Shown: positions 43,384 through 54,545 of the stretch, in pieces | How positions within the stretch are numbered: the stretch's first letter is position 1 | Layout: each line of letters opens with the position of its first letter | Assembly: GCF_004664715.2 (NCBI RefSeq) | Contig: NC_051074.1 | Location: 19,345,558 to 19,409,557 of the forward strand | Length of the DNA stretch: 64,000 nucleotides | Source of the DNA: Peromyscus leucopus | Lineage: Eukaryota; Chordata; Mammalia; Rodentia; Cricetidae | Reading direction: 5' to 3' | The notes under the pieces: generated by a model | The model's database searches: none | Seen by the model: only the letters and a program-made list of their open reading frames with translations | Told to the model about the DNA's origin: nothing | Translations under genes and position numbers: made by a program

Positions 43384-44560
43384 CAAATGTGAGTCAAACA
43401 CACTTACCCTAGTCTGAAGACTACTCTCAAACAAGCAACAACAGCATACAAATCTGCCAGCGTGTGAGTAGTTGTTCAAGAAAAATCTGACTTAATGACA
43501 GGGACAACACAAAAGGATAAGTGGTCCTCAACTATGACTTGATACAGGAAGGATTCTATTCAATTCATTTCAATTAAAATATTTATTGAGTAACTTATCA
43601 CTATTACTCTACAATTACGTATAATCGAAATCAAACTCCAAAGAAAGGGCCTTGGAAATAACATGTAAATTGCCGGTCACAGGCTTGAGGCACGGACAAT
43701 CCTTCACAAATACTGCTTTTCCCCAAAGATTCTTGATTTCTTCTTGATTCTTGAGATGTATTTCTAAGTCAACAATTCAGTCCAGTATGAAAGTGTTTCT
43801 GTGTCCAGCCTGGGACAGGATGCTTTATGTCCATAACACCTCATTTAAATGCACATAAGGTAGATACTTCAGTCCCGTTTGCCAAAATGGAAGCCACCCA
43901 GCTTTATTGAACAATTGATTCAATTGTTCAATAAAATTGTTAGATACAGTGTGCTAATTAAATTCTGGACTTTTGTGATCCCACTTATTTCTCTCAGAAC
44001 ACATTTATTGATTAGCTTGACTCTCTGCAGCTGAGGATTGAAGTGGGCCATGCTCTTAATGCCCAAAGGTTTCACCTGATGTGGGATCAAAGAATCTTTT
44101 CTAAAGTGGAAATGTCACAGCAGAGAACAAAAGAAGAGATGGGTCACTTTTCAGAGTAAAGCGATGGTAGAAGGGACCATGAAGACATTACCAAGATCTG
44201 ATTATAGGATCCTGGAAAACAAGGAGTCCATGGAAAGATGGAAGTCTGTTTAAGGGGAGTGAGGGAGAGTGTCCAGGGTTGGCGACTGAGAATGCTAGGG
44301 AGGGTGCTAAGGGAGGGTGAGTCAGTCAGCCAGGATGGGGTGTGTGTGGAGTGGAGAGGTAGGAACCTGGAGAAGGGAGCACAGGCCAGGCAGGAGGGGT
44401 GGGGTATCAGGCTGAGGAGGCCACACTATACCATGAAAGTAATAGGATTCTAAGAAACATTTAAAGCAAAGGTGTGACCTCATCAGAATGGTATCTTTAA
44501 AAAGGTTTTCCAGTGTCGGACCACGGTCCAGGAATAAAGCTGTGTCAGGAGATTTCTGAG
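43384..44560. other. Repeat-poor stretch with a palindrome
   Basis: No named element recognised. 44420-44550 resembles an old mammalian repeat I cannot name ('gtaataggattctaagaaacatttaaagcaaaggtgtgacctcatcag'). A perfect palindrome lies at 43903-43935. Confidence 0.35.
43903..43935. repeat. 33-bp perfect palindrome
   Basis: Two 16-bp arms, TTTATTGAACAATTGA and its reverse complement, separated by a single T. It could extrude as a hairpin or cruciform. Confidence 0.95.
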
Positions 44561-44564
44561 ACCT

Positions 44565-44905
44565 TGTGAGAAAACTCCAAGTAAGCCAAGAGTCTTATCA
44601 CCTCTGTTCCTCCATAACATGGCTCTTCTGGGAATGTGTTTTCATGACCCTCCTGGGTGTAGTGGCTAGGAGTGAGTTTACTTCAGACTGTTCATTACAA
44701 CTGGCTATTGTTATTTGTTTATATGCCTCTATGGAAAAACATATTTTTGCCATGAGTAGCTTGTCCTTGTCATTAACCATCTTACTCATGTGACTCTTCT
44801 TAACACTCGGAGTATAAATTGTCCGATGTTCTGAATAAAGTTGGCTATTGCATTGACTTTAGTCTGCCTCATTTTTAAATCCACTCCGCCAGGTCCACAG
44901 TGCCA
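44565..44905 (+). mobile_element. ERV LTR-like sequence (possible)
   Basis: GAGTATAAATTG at 44808 followed by CTGAATAAAGTTGG at 44829 gives a promoter/poly(A) spacing like an LTR, and the upstream text ('aacatggctcttctgggaatgtgttttcatgaccctcctgggtg') I associate with a repeated rodent LTR. Family not named. Confidence 0.5.
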
Positions 44906-45693
44906 ACTAGAGCAGCAGCATTCTAGTGCTGGTGTGGAAATAAGAAAGGCACTGATTCAGGGAGGCAGAGTGGAGAGGAGACCTCTTCATCATTCCACAA
45001 GAGAAGCTAAGACCTGAACCAAGACACTGGCTCTTGTCTTGGGTCACCTGTCTGGTGAACACACCTGTCTGGGCCGCCTTCCTGCATAGTTCACCTTGGT
45101 GCATTCCTTGGGGCAACTGTTCATTGTACAATGGGAGCTAGTTTTAAAAGGAACAGGATGGGGTCCTGCTCCTCCAAGTAGAGTTCCTGCAGGTTGTCAT
45201 CCCAGCGATGTTAACCTTGCCAGGGTTTGGAAATGAGCACGTTGTCAGTCCTTTGCATCACTTAAGGAGCCTCCTATGAAAGGGTAGCAGGTTCCCTAGG
45301 AGGACTGCAGTATTAACAACCACTAATGCCCTGCCCTCAATGACTTTGCCAGATTAATTAGGTGGGTCCCCAGCAAGGCACTAATCAAAAAGAAGCAGGA
45401 CAGATCAATGTGATGGGAAAATGAGATCTGAAGTGCCTGAGAACTGTGGGCTGTGAACTGGGCAGAAATGCAGCACTGGACACCCAGAAGAACCAAAAAC
45501 ACAAGGGAGAGAAAGCCCATTAGAGATGAAAGAGGCAAATAGGACTCCTTAGGCTTGGAAGCCAGAGATCCCGCCTACCGCGTATGGTAGATCCTTGGTC
45601 CTCCAGAAGTCGTCATTTGAACATTGTTATTTTCACATTTCATTCAGTTCCTAAAATGTCCTCAGCAGAGTAACAATGGAATCTCAGCCAATT
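44906..45693. other. No recognised feature
   Basis: No repeat or exon recognised. Confidence 0.3.
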
Positions 45694-45806
45694 CTCTTCC
45701 TTCCTTCCTTCCTTCCATCCTTCCTTCCTTCCTTCCTTCCTCCCTCCCTCCCTCCCTCCCTTCCTTCCTTCTTTCCTTCCTTCCTTCCTCTCTTCCTCTT
45801 CCCTCT
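45694..45806. repeat. (TTCC)n/(CCCT)n microsatellite
   Basis: TTCC units with CCTC variants, a polypyrimidine tract continuous with the tail of the following reverse B1. Confidence 0.95.
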
Positions 45807-45821
45807 CTTTCTTTCTTTGCT

Positions 45822-45963
45822 TTTTTGAGACAGGGTCTAATTACATAGCTCTGGCTGTCCTGGGACTCATTATGTAGATCAGACTGACCTCAGACTCATA
45901 GAGATCCACCTTCCTCTGCCTCCTGAGTGCTGGGATTAAAGGCGTGTGCCTCTACACCTGGCT
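45822..45963 (-). repeat. B1 SINE
   Basis: TTTTTGAGACAGGGTCTAAT to 'aaaggcgtgtgcctctacacctggct', reverse, diverged. Confidence 0.9.
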
Positions 45964-46017
45964 TCAGTCAATCTCCAGTATCATGCTGTAAGCTAGGCTT
46001 ACTGCTTCTAAGTTTTC

Positions 46018-46115
46018 CATGAGAAAAACCTGAGTTTCAGTAAATGCTTATAGTTGTTCAGCTGAGTAGCAGAGTCAGAGTTTGAATCTGTGTCCATTCT
46101 GGCTCCAAAAGAATT
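46018..46115 (-). repeat. MIR SINE
   Basis: 'atgagaaaaacctgagtttcagtaaatg', TTCAGCTGAGTAGCAGAGTC and 'agagtttgaatctgtgtccattctggctccaaa' match the MIR core and 5' part in reverse. Confidence 0.75.
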
Positions 46116-46561
46116 AACCAGCAGCTCATCTGCTTCTTACCTCACCACTGCTGCAATTATCATCTCAACTCTGTGGACTGGCAGAGACTTCCTGAGGCCT
46201 GTAAATGGAGTTTGATTGTGAGAAGTCCAAGGGTGCATTTTAGTCAGGCATTATATTTCTACCCTAACTTTGTAGGCTTTACTAGGAGACTCATGATATC
46301 TGGGCAGGAGCACTAACAGCTTCTGGGCTCCTACAAAATAAACAATAAAGCCTGGACTGCAAACCAGAACTGGCTGACCCAGGACTGCAAATCTGTACTT
46401 AGTCTTGCAAGAGATGATAACACATGAACAGTGGACTAGAGGGGTGGGAAATGTAGGCTGGATGCACTAGAAATTGCTTGGAGAAGAGTGAGCCTCAAGT
46501 GCTTATGGGAGAAAAAAAAGAGGTAAAATTGGAAAGGTAGCCTTGAATGCTGTTAGGAAGG
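46116..46561. other. No recognised feature
   Basis: Nothing assigned. Confidence 0.3.
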
Positions 46562-46972
46562 TGTCTTGGTCACTGTTCTGTCGCTGTGAAGAGACACCAT
46601 GACCAAGACAACTTATAGGCGTTTAATTGTGGTGCTGGAGCAGTAGCTGAGATCTCACATCTCATCTTCAAGTTACAGACAGATTATATGTGTGTGTGTG
46701 TGTGTTTATATGTTTGTGTGTTTGTGCATGTATATGTGTGTGTTTGTATGTTTGTGTGTTTATGTATGTATATATGTGTGTGTATGTATGTATGTTTGTA
46801 TGTATGTATACTGGGCCTGGCATGGGCTTTTGAAACCTCAAAGTCCACCCTTAGTGACATATCTCATCCAACAAGGCCATACCTCACAATCCTTCCCAAA
46901 CAGTTCCAGTACCTGGGGACCAAACATTCAAACATATGAACCTATGGGAGCTTTCTCATTTAGACCGCCACA
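46562..46972 (-). mobile_element. MaLR LTR (ORR1-like) containing a microsatellite
   Basis: 'gtcttggtcactgttctgtcgctgtgaagagacaccatgaccaa' at the left and 'caaacattcaaacatatgaacctatgggagc' at the right define a reverse LTR. A TG/TATG/TTTG repeat (46688-46808) replaces part of the middle. Flanks GAAGG/GCAGG match 4 of 5 as a target duplication. Confidence 0.85.
46688..46808. repeat. (TG)n/(TATG)n/(TTTG)n microsatellite
   Basis: Compound TG-rich repeat inside the MaLR LTR. Confidence 0.95.
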
Positions 46973-48109
46973 GCAGGGGATGACATAGGAAGCCACTGAT
47001 GAAAAGGTGTGTTCTTGCCAGTGAAATGATACAAGTATTTGAAAACATGGAGTTAACGCTTATAGTGGAGTCAGCCGATTGTTACTGTTGTGTTAAAACC
47101 CTACAGTGGGATAATGAGAAACCCAGAGCCATTAATTAATTTATGAACTGTTAAAGGCTAAGTGTGGAAGCAACTGGTAGTTTACAAAGAGGCCCTAATT
47201 CGTGCAGTAAGAACATCTCAGGGACAAAATCAAGAGCTGAGAGTTGAGATTGCTAAATACTAAAAGGCTTAGCCAAAGGAATTCTGTTTGCTAAGGTAAG
47301 GGCTGAGCTTGGGAAAACACAGAGCTCTGGAACCTGAGATGTGGCCATCTAGGCATATGGTCCTGGGAGTGCTAATTCTGCACATCCTTGAAATTCCTCT
47401 CCCCGAAGGAAGAGCTAGTAGTCCAAGGGAGAGAAATCTTTGAAGGGATTTCTCCCATAAAACAATAGGCAGCCCCCTCAGGAGCTAATCCTGCCTTCCC
47501 TCTTGGCTGATTGACTGAAAATAATGGAAGTTAAAGCCCTACGGCTAGGGACAAGCTGGACCTGAGGAAGAAAACAAGTTTGTGTCAAAGGAGTTTTGAA
47601 CACGAACCAGTGTAGCTACACGAGCTAAGGGAATAGCCCCAGAGCTGGATCACTTGATCAACAACGTTGAAACATAAAAGTCGGTAAGAAAAAATTCAGT
47701 AACATGTGACACTTCTTTAGATCATGGAACTGAACACCCTCTCAAGGACTCAAGGACACAGGATGAACATCGAGCCAGGATCACTCTTTGAAGTATGAGG
47801 AAAAAAAATAATGCCCTATAGGAGGCCTTCACGCTGTAAGGGAAGGAAGAGGGAGGCTTTCAGAGGTGGGATGCTGACGTGTGCGCATTATAGGAGACCA
47901 GAAAGTCTACTATAGGATTATATTACACACAAGGCCCTAGGGATGACGTCATTGACCGTGGCTATCAGAAATGGGCTGGGCAGAGGCAGCAACAGTTCTC
48001 CAGTATTCTAAGCTGGCTTTCCCTGTAGGCAAGGGACAATGGGAGGTGAGGTCGTCCTAGCGCTGCACTCATGATGGGAAAGTGAAATAATAAAGCCAAG
48101 AGTGGTTCT
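46973..48109. other. Repeat-poor stretch
   Basis: No repeat, exon or RNA gene recognised. Confidence 0.3.
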
Positions 48110-48350
48110 TAGGGCTGAGGAAATAGCCCAGTGGTTAGGAGCATTTATTTTTTTGTTTTGTCTTGTTTTTGCAGAGGGACTGACTGGATTCAGTTCCCAG
48201 CACCCATATCCATCAACACTTCTTGACCGCTTCCAACTCCAGTTCTGGGGGATCCAGCACCCTCTTCTGGTCTCTGGAGGCACCTGTACACACATGGAGC
48301 ATATGTACAGATATGCTGGCATACATACATAAAGGAAATTATTTTTTAAG
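48110..48350 (+). repeat. B2 SINE with a T-rich insertion
   Basis: GGGCTGAGGAAATAGCCCAG to 'acatacataaaggaaattatttttt'. A T/G-rich stretch of about 25 bp (48145-48172) interrupts the tRNA-like head. Confidence 0.85.
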
Positions 48351-49014
48351 TGGTACTTAGCCACTAATAGCCAGAAAGTCACAATTATCACAATGACCAG
48401 AAAAGACAGAGAGACTGCCAAGGACGCTGGACTCCAGAGAATTCTGGAGAAAATGAATAGAACAAGGCATTACAAAGGACAAAATTGGATAGTTCTGCTT
48501 AATACCTATACCCAGAAACAAGAGTAGAAAATGCAAATAACCCGCATGAGCAGGTAGCTCAGGTGTCTGCCATAGTAGCACCCAAATCCTTCCCCCTAGA
48601 TAAACTTGACTACATGTGGGACCCTGATGATAGCTGTGCCTCCTGAGGAGCATAAAGTGCAAAGATGCAATGTGAACCAGCCAGGGTCTTCGCCACTTCA
48701 TAATAAGGACCCTCTTCATCCGTTGTACAGGGGCCTGTTCCTTCTTTTAGCTGAGACCTCATCAGAATGGCCTTCCACAAACTCCCTCCACACCTCTGCC
48801 AACTCTCTTCATGACTGCTTAGGTGTTCTCGAAGGTGACGGAGCCTTCTAACTCTGAGAAATCCCTTTTCTCTCTGGGCCTTGGCTAGAATTGCCTTTAA
48901 TGGTCTGTTCACAGCAACATTGCCTCTCCCAACGTGTACTTCCAGTCCATTCCCAAGGCCCTTTCTGTTTTAGCCCCACTTTTCAGGGCCCAGAGCTTCT
49001 CTAACGTCATACCT
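48351..49014. other. No recognised feature
   Basis: Nothing assigned. Confidence 0.3.
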
Positions 49015-49285
49015 GAGAGTGTTCACCTTAGTGGGAGTTTATCTCCCACCGTTGAGGAAGCTGGAAGTCTCAGATCAAGGCGCTGGCTTCTGAGGAGGTG
49101 ACACTCTGATGTCTCATACCAGCGTTACGCCCATTCATTAGGGCTCTGCCCTCATGATCTCCTCATTGTGTGCATGTAATTATATACACACCAGCATACC
49201 AAAGGCACCACTTTCTAACCCAGTCACCTTGGGAGTTAGACTTTCGATGTCTGAATTTATGGGGGACACAAACTTTCAGTATATA
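49015..49285 (-). mobile_element. MaLR LTR (MLT1/MST-type), old
   Basis: 'ggaagctggaagtctcagatcaaggcgctgg', 'cattagggctctgccctcatgatctcctc', 'taacccagtcaccttgggagttagactttcgatgtctgaatttatgggggacacaaactttcag' follow a pan-mammalian MaLR LTR in reverse. Confidence 0.65.
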
Positions 49286-50373
49286 GCCACTGGATTCCCC
49301 TAATGGCAGTTTTTACACAGGGTCAGGTCAGTCCAGTCGACTGGTTTTTTACATCTATGCTGTATGTTACGGCCCATTAACCCTTTTCTCCTTTCACAAG
49401 TAACATACCTGCCTTGCTCTGTTTCCTCCATGTCCTTTATCCCCCATAGAGCTTCCCTGTCTTGGTAACTGTTTCCCAAGGTTCTGAACTGACATCCCTC
49501 TATCCTTTATGTTCCATGCAAACAGAGATCATGGCTGCCTTGTCTATTGTCCAGTAGTCGCCCCTCCCCCCAGTGCCTGGCACCATTCCCAGTTAAGTGA
49601 GTTACGGAGTTCAAGACCACCAGAAAAATACCATGAGACTCAGTTCGGATGATAATTTGTTAAAACTGCTAGCAGGGCTGCAGTCTCTAACCCAAATCTG
49701 AGATGTGTGCCCAGAAGCAGGTGAGAGAAGGGATTTTAAAGGTGAAAAGCACAACTACTTCATTTCTGCAAAATTTGCAGCTACCTGAGGAACTGTCTCA
49801 CTCCCTCCAGCTATGTGAGGAACTGTCTCGCTTCCCCTACACGAGGCGATAAGCAAGTTTACAGAAGCCAGAGCAAGCAGCTAATCATTTCACAGCAGCC
49901 ACACCATTCTGGGGAGGGTTAGGTTGCCAGGAGCATATCTTTCAGGGATTTGGTCAGACGCCAATGGCAACTAGAGTGGGTGCCTATTGCAGAATTGATT
50001 AGCCATCGGAAATGGGCTGATCAGTGAGTGCACTTGCTCTTATTCATAGTAGTCATGTTGTAGGAGTCAAGCCCACACTAGACAGGTGAGTCAAGCATAC
50101 CTTTTCAGGAATACTAGCTGGGAAAGGGGAGGTGAGGTTAATGCTAGCTGGAGGAAAACCAAAACGGACAGAAGGCCATTTTTAGATTGGAGAGGCTTGG
50201 TCATGATATAAACTGTGAAAAAGTGGATAAAAAAGGAAAATCTTAATGCCATGTATGTACCAAAATGCCATAATTAAGCCCATTGCTTTTAATACCAATT
50301 TAAGAAAATAAGTTTAAAGTAAGAAAAAGCTCGGAGGCAGATTAGAAAGATGATTAAATCAGTGAAACATGAG
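49286..50373. other. No recognised feature
   Basis: A near-duplicate phrase 'ctatgtgaggaactgtctc'/'ctacctgaggaactgtctc' occurs at 49810 and 49781, and 49600-50180 could be an unnamed LTR. Not assigned. Confidence 0.3.
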
Positions 50374-50494
50374 GACACACACACCCCACATACACATACA
50401 TATACCACATACATAGGCACCACATATACACACACCACATACACACACACTCCACATACCACATACACACACACTCCACATACACATACACCAC

Positions 50495-50538
<44 letters not shown>
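50374..50538. repeat. (CA)n compound microsatellite
   Basis: CA runs mixed with CCACATA and TACA units, ending in a long pure CA run. ORFs over it are artefacts. Confidence 0.96.
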
Positions 50539-50539
<1 letters not shown>

Positions 50540-52008
50540 ACCTGCTGAATTTGAAAAGAGGTTGAAGAACCTGACTCCTCTTAGCTTTTGTGTGTTAGTA
50601 ACTTTTCTAACAGTAGCTGTGGTGGCTGCTGCCTGGAATTCCAGCACTTGGGAAGGTTAAAGCCTGGGCTCCATGTGAGAATGGGAACAGGGAGAGGAAG
50701 AGATCAGCTAAGGTTTGGAATGGGGATAGAGGGTACCATGTGAAGGCTAAAATTCCATGAGTTTTACTCCATCCTCACTTTTAAGAATGCATATTCACTT
50801 AAGATTTGATACTCACCCGTAGGAATATTTAAGAAGGAAGGCTATGATTCACACAGCCTCATCTTGGAATTCATCAGTAGTAACTGCACTGAGTTTTTAG
50901 AAAATCATGAAAAGTGTTTGAGTTAATTCCATTTTTTCTGTCTTTTAACAAACTCTGGGGATGTTTTATGTATAAGTTTAAAAAGAAGTTATGGACTGTG
51001 CAAGGTCCTGTACAGCTGAGCCTTTCTCTACGTACCACAAGAGGGTCCGTGTGGAACATAAACTGTTCGCCTGCTCTTATTACATGAATTTGTGGGTTTT
51101 ACCTTCTTTTTTTTTCATTACACGTTACCTAGTACATATCACAGACTTCATGGCTCAGCCATGAAGGTTTCTCTTAAAGGAACCCGAGAAGATTGCCTTG
51201 GCTGTGACCAAAGGACACTGACAAGAATGTTAAGAAGGTGTGTAAATGAGATTGCTCTTGGGGATCCGGTCGCCATTCTGGGGCCCCTCATCCATCATCC
51301 TGATGGAGATAATTGGAGTCAAATGAAGGATGGAGTTCCAAGTGACTGCAATGAAGAATTTATGCTCCGTTTTGATGCTGCTCTGTCCCCATCCCCATCC
51401 TGGTGAGCTTAGTTTATGGACATATGTGACTGCGCACATGACTTAACATTATAGCAGATTTCCCAGGGTGCCATCTTCAACTGATGGCCCCGTGCACATA
51501 AGGAACCCAACTATTAACTACACAGTGTCACACGCAAATCCGAGAACCAGTTCAGGCTGCACAGTATCACACGCAAATCTGAGAACCAGTTCAGGCTGGC
51601 GTTCAACTTTATTTATTTTTTTAATATGTTAACTAGTAAAAAGGTGGAGAGATTCATCCTGGATGGAACTTTATTATTACAATCACTTTCCTGATGTTTT
51701 TCCTACGAAAGCCAAATGAAAGATTTCACTGAATTATTGGGAAAGAATAAGCTCTATCTGGAGCAAGAACTTTATTAAGATAATATTAAAAATTTAAAAT
51801 GAATCATACTTTCTAGATTTGGGGAATTGCTAATTTTTCTAATAACTCAGTGGAAATGCCAGGAAGAATTTGCTCTATAAGCTGATCCTGGATCACAACC
51901 AGTATGACCAGCTCCCGACTAAGCAACACGCAATTCAATGGGTTTGTGGCTCCACTTATTCAGTCAGTGGGTCAGTCAGCACTTAGGGTACACCTTGTTA
52001 AAGAAGTG
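50539..52008. other. Mostly unrecognised
   Basis: A short B1-like scrap near 50615-50670. A direct repeat of about 47 bp containing CACACGCAAATC (51527 and 51569) with 'cgagaaccagttcaggctg'. A plus ORF at 51092-51406 shows no domain I recognise. Confidence 0.35.
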
Positions 52009-52160
52009 GGACTGAAGAGATGTTTCAGTGGTCAGGAGTGCTTGCTGCTCTTCCAGAGGATTAGAGTTTAGTCCCCGGCACCCATGTCAGGCAGCTCACA
52101 GCCATGTATAGCTCCAGTTCCAGGAGATCTGACGCCATCTTCTGGTCTGCTCAGGTACGT

Positions 52161-52161
<1 letters not shown>
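52009..52161 (+). repeat. B2 SINE
   Basis: GGGACTGAAGAGATGTTTCA to 'gacgccatcttctggtctgctcagg', forward. Its 3' end has turned into the following AC/AG repeat. Confidence 0.88.

Positions 52162-52239
<78 letters not shown>
52162..52239. repeat. (AC)n(AG)n microsatellite
   Basis: About 15 AC units followed directly by about 24 AG units. Confidence 0.97.
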
Positions 52240-52244
<5 letters not shown>

Positions 52245-52274
52245 AAGAAAACCAAAAAAAAAAAAAAAACCATA

Positions 52275-52388
52275 CTACTTGGATATGATGGCATGTACAT
52301 AGAATCCTAAAACTTGGAAAGCTCAGGCAGGGAAATCAAGAGATTGAGGCCAGCCTGGGCTGCATGGTGACCCTGCCTCAGAATCAAT
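52275..52388 (+). repeat. Degenerate B1-like SINE
   Basis: 'ttggatatgatggcatgtacatagaatcc' to 'gaggccagcctgggctgcatggtgaccctgcctcag', forward and old. Confidence 0.65.
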
Positions 52389-52865
52389 CAAACAAACAAG
52401 ACAGCAGTGTCATGAGACTGGCCAGAACCATCACGTGGTAGGAGCTTTAGACATCCAGCCTCTAAGCACCTGCCACAAAGCATCATCTCCATCACTGGTA
52501 CCTAGCCCTTGAAGCTGCCCGTTTTCTTGGCGGTAGCCCACATGGGACAGTCGTGTAGTCTGTACTCTGGCCTGGCCAAGGCAGAGATAGTGTGATTTCT
52601 CCATGGGTTCAGACACACAGAACTGCAAAGGGTAAGCAGAGGGAAAGAAAGCCCAACCTGAAGGGGTGAGGCAGGGAAGAATAATCAGGGTTTGGAATAG
52701 TGGAACCTCAAGAGAGAGCAAGAGACAGAGAAGTCTCTAACAGTGGCAACCTTGCCATTCTAAACACATCACAAGGACAAAAGATAACCCAATGAGAGAT
52801 GAGTAATGTCTTATGGTGGTTGGGAAAATGTCCACAAATTCTCCTCCCACACTCCCTCTCCTTAA
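52389..52865. other. No recognised feature
   Basis: Nothing assigned. Confidence 0.3.
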
Positions 52866-53135
52866 ACCTCAGTAGATTTTTTTAAATTATAAATGCTCAG
52901 CCAGCAGCTCAGGCTTATTACTAACTAGCTCTTACACTTAAATTAACCTATAATTCTTGTCTATGTTTAGCCACGTGGCTTGGTACCTTTTCTCAGTGCA
53001 GCATTCTGTGCATCTGGCTGGTGACTCCTGACTCCTCCCTTCCTCTTCCCAGCATTCTTAGCTTGGTCGCCCTGCCTATACTTCCTGCCTGGCTACTGGC
53101 CAATTCAACCAATTCCAGTGACAATCTTTACAGTG
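52866..53135 (-). mobile_element. Rodent ERV LTR fragment
   Basis: 'cagctcaggcttattactaactagctcttacacttaaattaacctataattcttgtctatgtttagccacgtggc' and 'tacttcctgcctggctactggccaa' are text of a common rodent ERVK-type LTR in antisense. Its U3 end is missing. Confidence 0.65.
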
Positions 53136-54045
53136 CACAAGAGGATAAGGACAACTGATCCTCTTGTGCACTGAGTAGATATCTTTATGACAACCTCAAT
53201 CAAGAAAATAACATGGCCCTGACAGCGTGTCACTTCTGAGGCTACGATAGAAAAGGCCAGGCAGCCCCTCAGGATGTCCTCACTTCTCTTCTTCTCAGAT
53301 CCTTTATGTCCATCCCTCCTAAGGTAGTGATGGGACTGTGCAAGAGAGCACACAGAGGAGTCACACTGAAGAATCTCTAGCTCACTGTTAGACTATCCCA
53401 GTGCAGGCATCAGCTACCTAGGAGTATCAGAGCCTTCGAGATGACCCCAGGCCCAACTACCTTTTCACCCCTAACGCATGGGGACCTCAAGTGAAAATTG
53501 TCTGTGTCCCATCAGTTTCCATATTTCAATGAAAAATAAATAACTAGTGTTATCTTGTGAAAATTTGGAAAAGTTTGTTGTGTAGGATAAACTCAGCGAG
53601 GCACCTTCCCCTACCAGGAGCTCTTAACTTCCCCTTCACACAGGGGCCATCACCCTGGAAATCTGCAGTTCAAGGGGAAATTGTCAATTTTTTTTTCATA
53701 GTCCTCACTCTTTCTCTCACACACTCTCTGAGTTTGGGTGGGGTCCACTCAGAGACTAGAAAATGCACAGGAGCGATGTGTTTTTGTAGTGCTCTGCTAC
53801 AAAGCCCTCATAAAGACTGTTGGTGGGACCAGGACAGGATTCCAGTTGCTGACCTCGGAGTGCCTGGGACTTTACCATAAAGTACTTCAAGTTCTCAGTG
53901 GGTTCCTCAAATGCAGAGGAGGCAGGTACCACAGTCAGCAGAGTTATCATGAAAGTGTGAATAACAAGGATGCCAAAGCAACCTAGCCAAGAACTGTGAA
54001 TGTACAAGCTACTTCAGATGATTTTTATGTAACAATAGGCATGAC
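53136..54045. other. No recognised feature
   Basis: No repeat or exon recognised. 'agtgcacaagaggataaggacaactgatcctcttgtgcact' (about 53132-53172) is an imperfect inverted repeat. Confidence 0.35.
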
Positions 54046-54545
54046 TAAGGTTGGAGTATAGCTCAGGGGTGTTCGGAATGAGTTTGTGTTGCAAAGAAAG
54101 AAAGCACCCCCAACTGCAGTGTCTGGACACGGCAAACTTACTCTTGACCTAGAGGGTGTGCTCAGAAGAGCGAGCACACAGAGTTGGTTTTTATCCTGCC
54201 TCAGGTAGTGACTATGTCTCTTCCCCGTTGGCCAGGGTCTGGCCTCATAGCCTCAATTTAACTGGCTAGTCTGAGAAGAATTGGTACACAGGATATGAAA
54301 GAAGAGGCAAGGGGTCGATGCCCCGGGCCCAATCCAGCAATAGATCTTTGTCTACTTAGGGGGTGGGGTTTAAAACATCCACATCAAAATCCTGCATGAT
54401 GTGGGGGCTGATAGAAAGATTTGAATTACTTGCCCCAAACACAAGTTTTATAGTATTTGATGGAAAAGGCTCATATTTGACATTTCTCACAATAGTTAGA
54501 ATATGTGTGAAACATGGGCAAAGCCTTGGATTCAATTCCTATAAC
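54046..54545 (+). repeat. ID-like SINE split by an insertion (possible)
   Basis: GGTTGGAGTATAGCTCAGGG at 54049-54068 resembles the ID head and 'gggcaaagccttggattcaattcctataac' at 54514-54543 its second half. The 440 bp between them would be an insertion. The split is inferred from order and orientation only. Confidence 0.45.
54069..54400 (-). mobile_element. LTR-like insertion (possible)
   Basis: The minus strand ends CACAAACTCATTCCGAACA exactly at the ID break, like a U5 end, and has no coding remnant. The other boundary was not found. Confidence 0.35.

Noticed and set aside
51092..51406. 104-codon plus-strand ORF
   Set aside because: No recognisable domain, splice signals or repeat. Plausible by chance in a stop-poor stretch. 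A protein search would decide.
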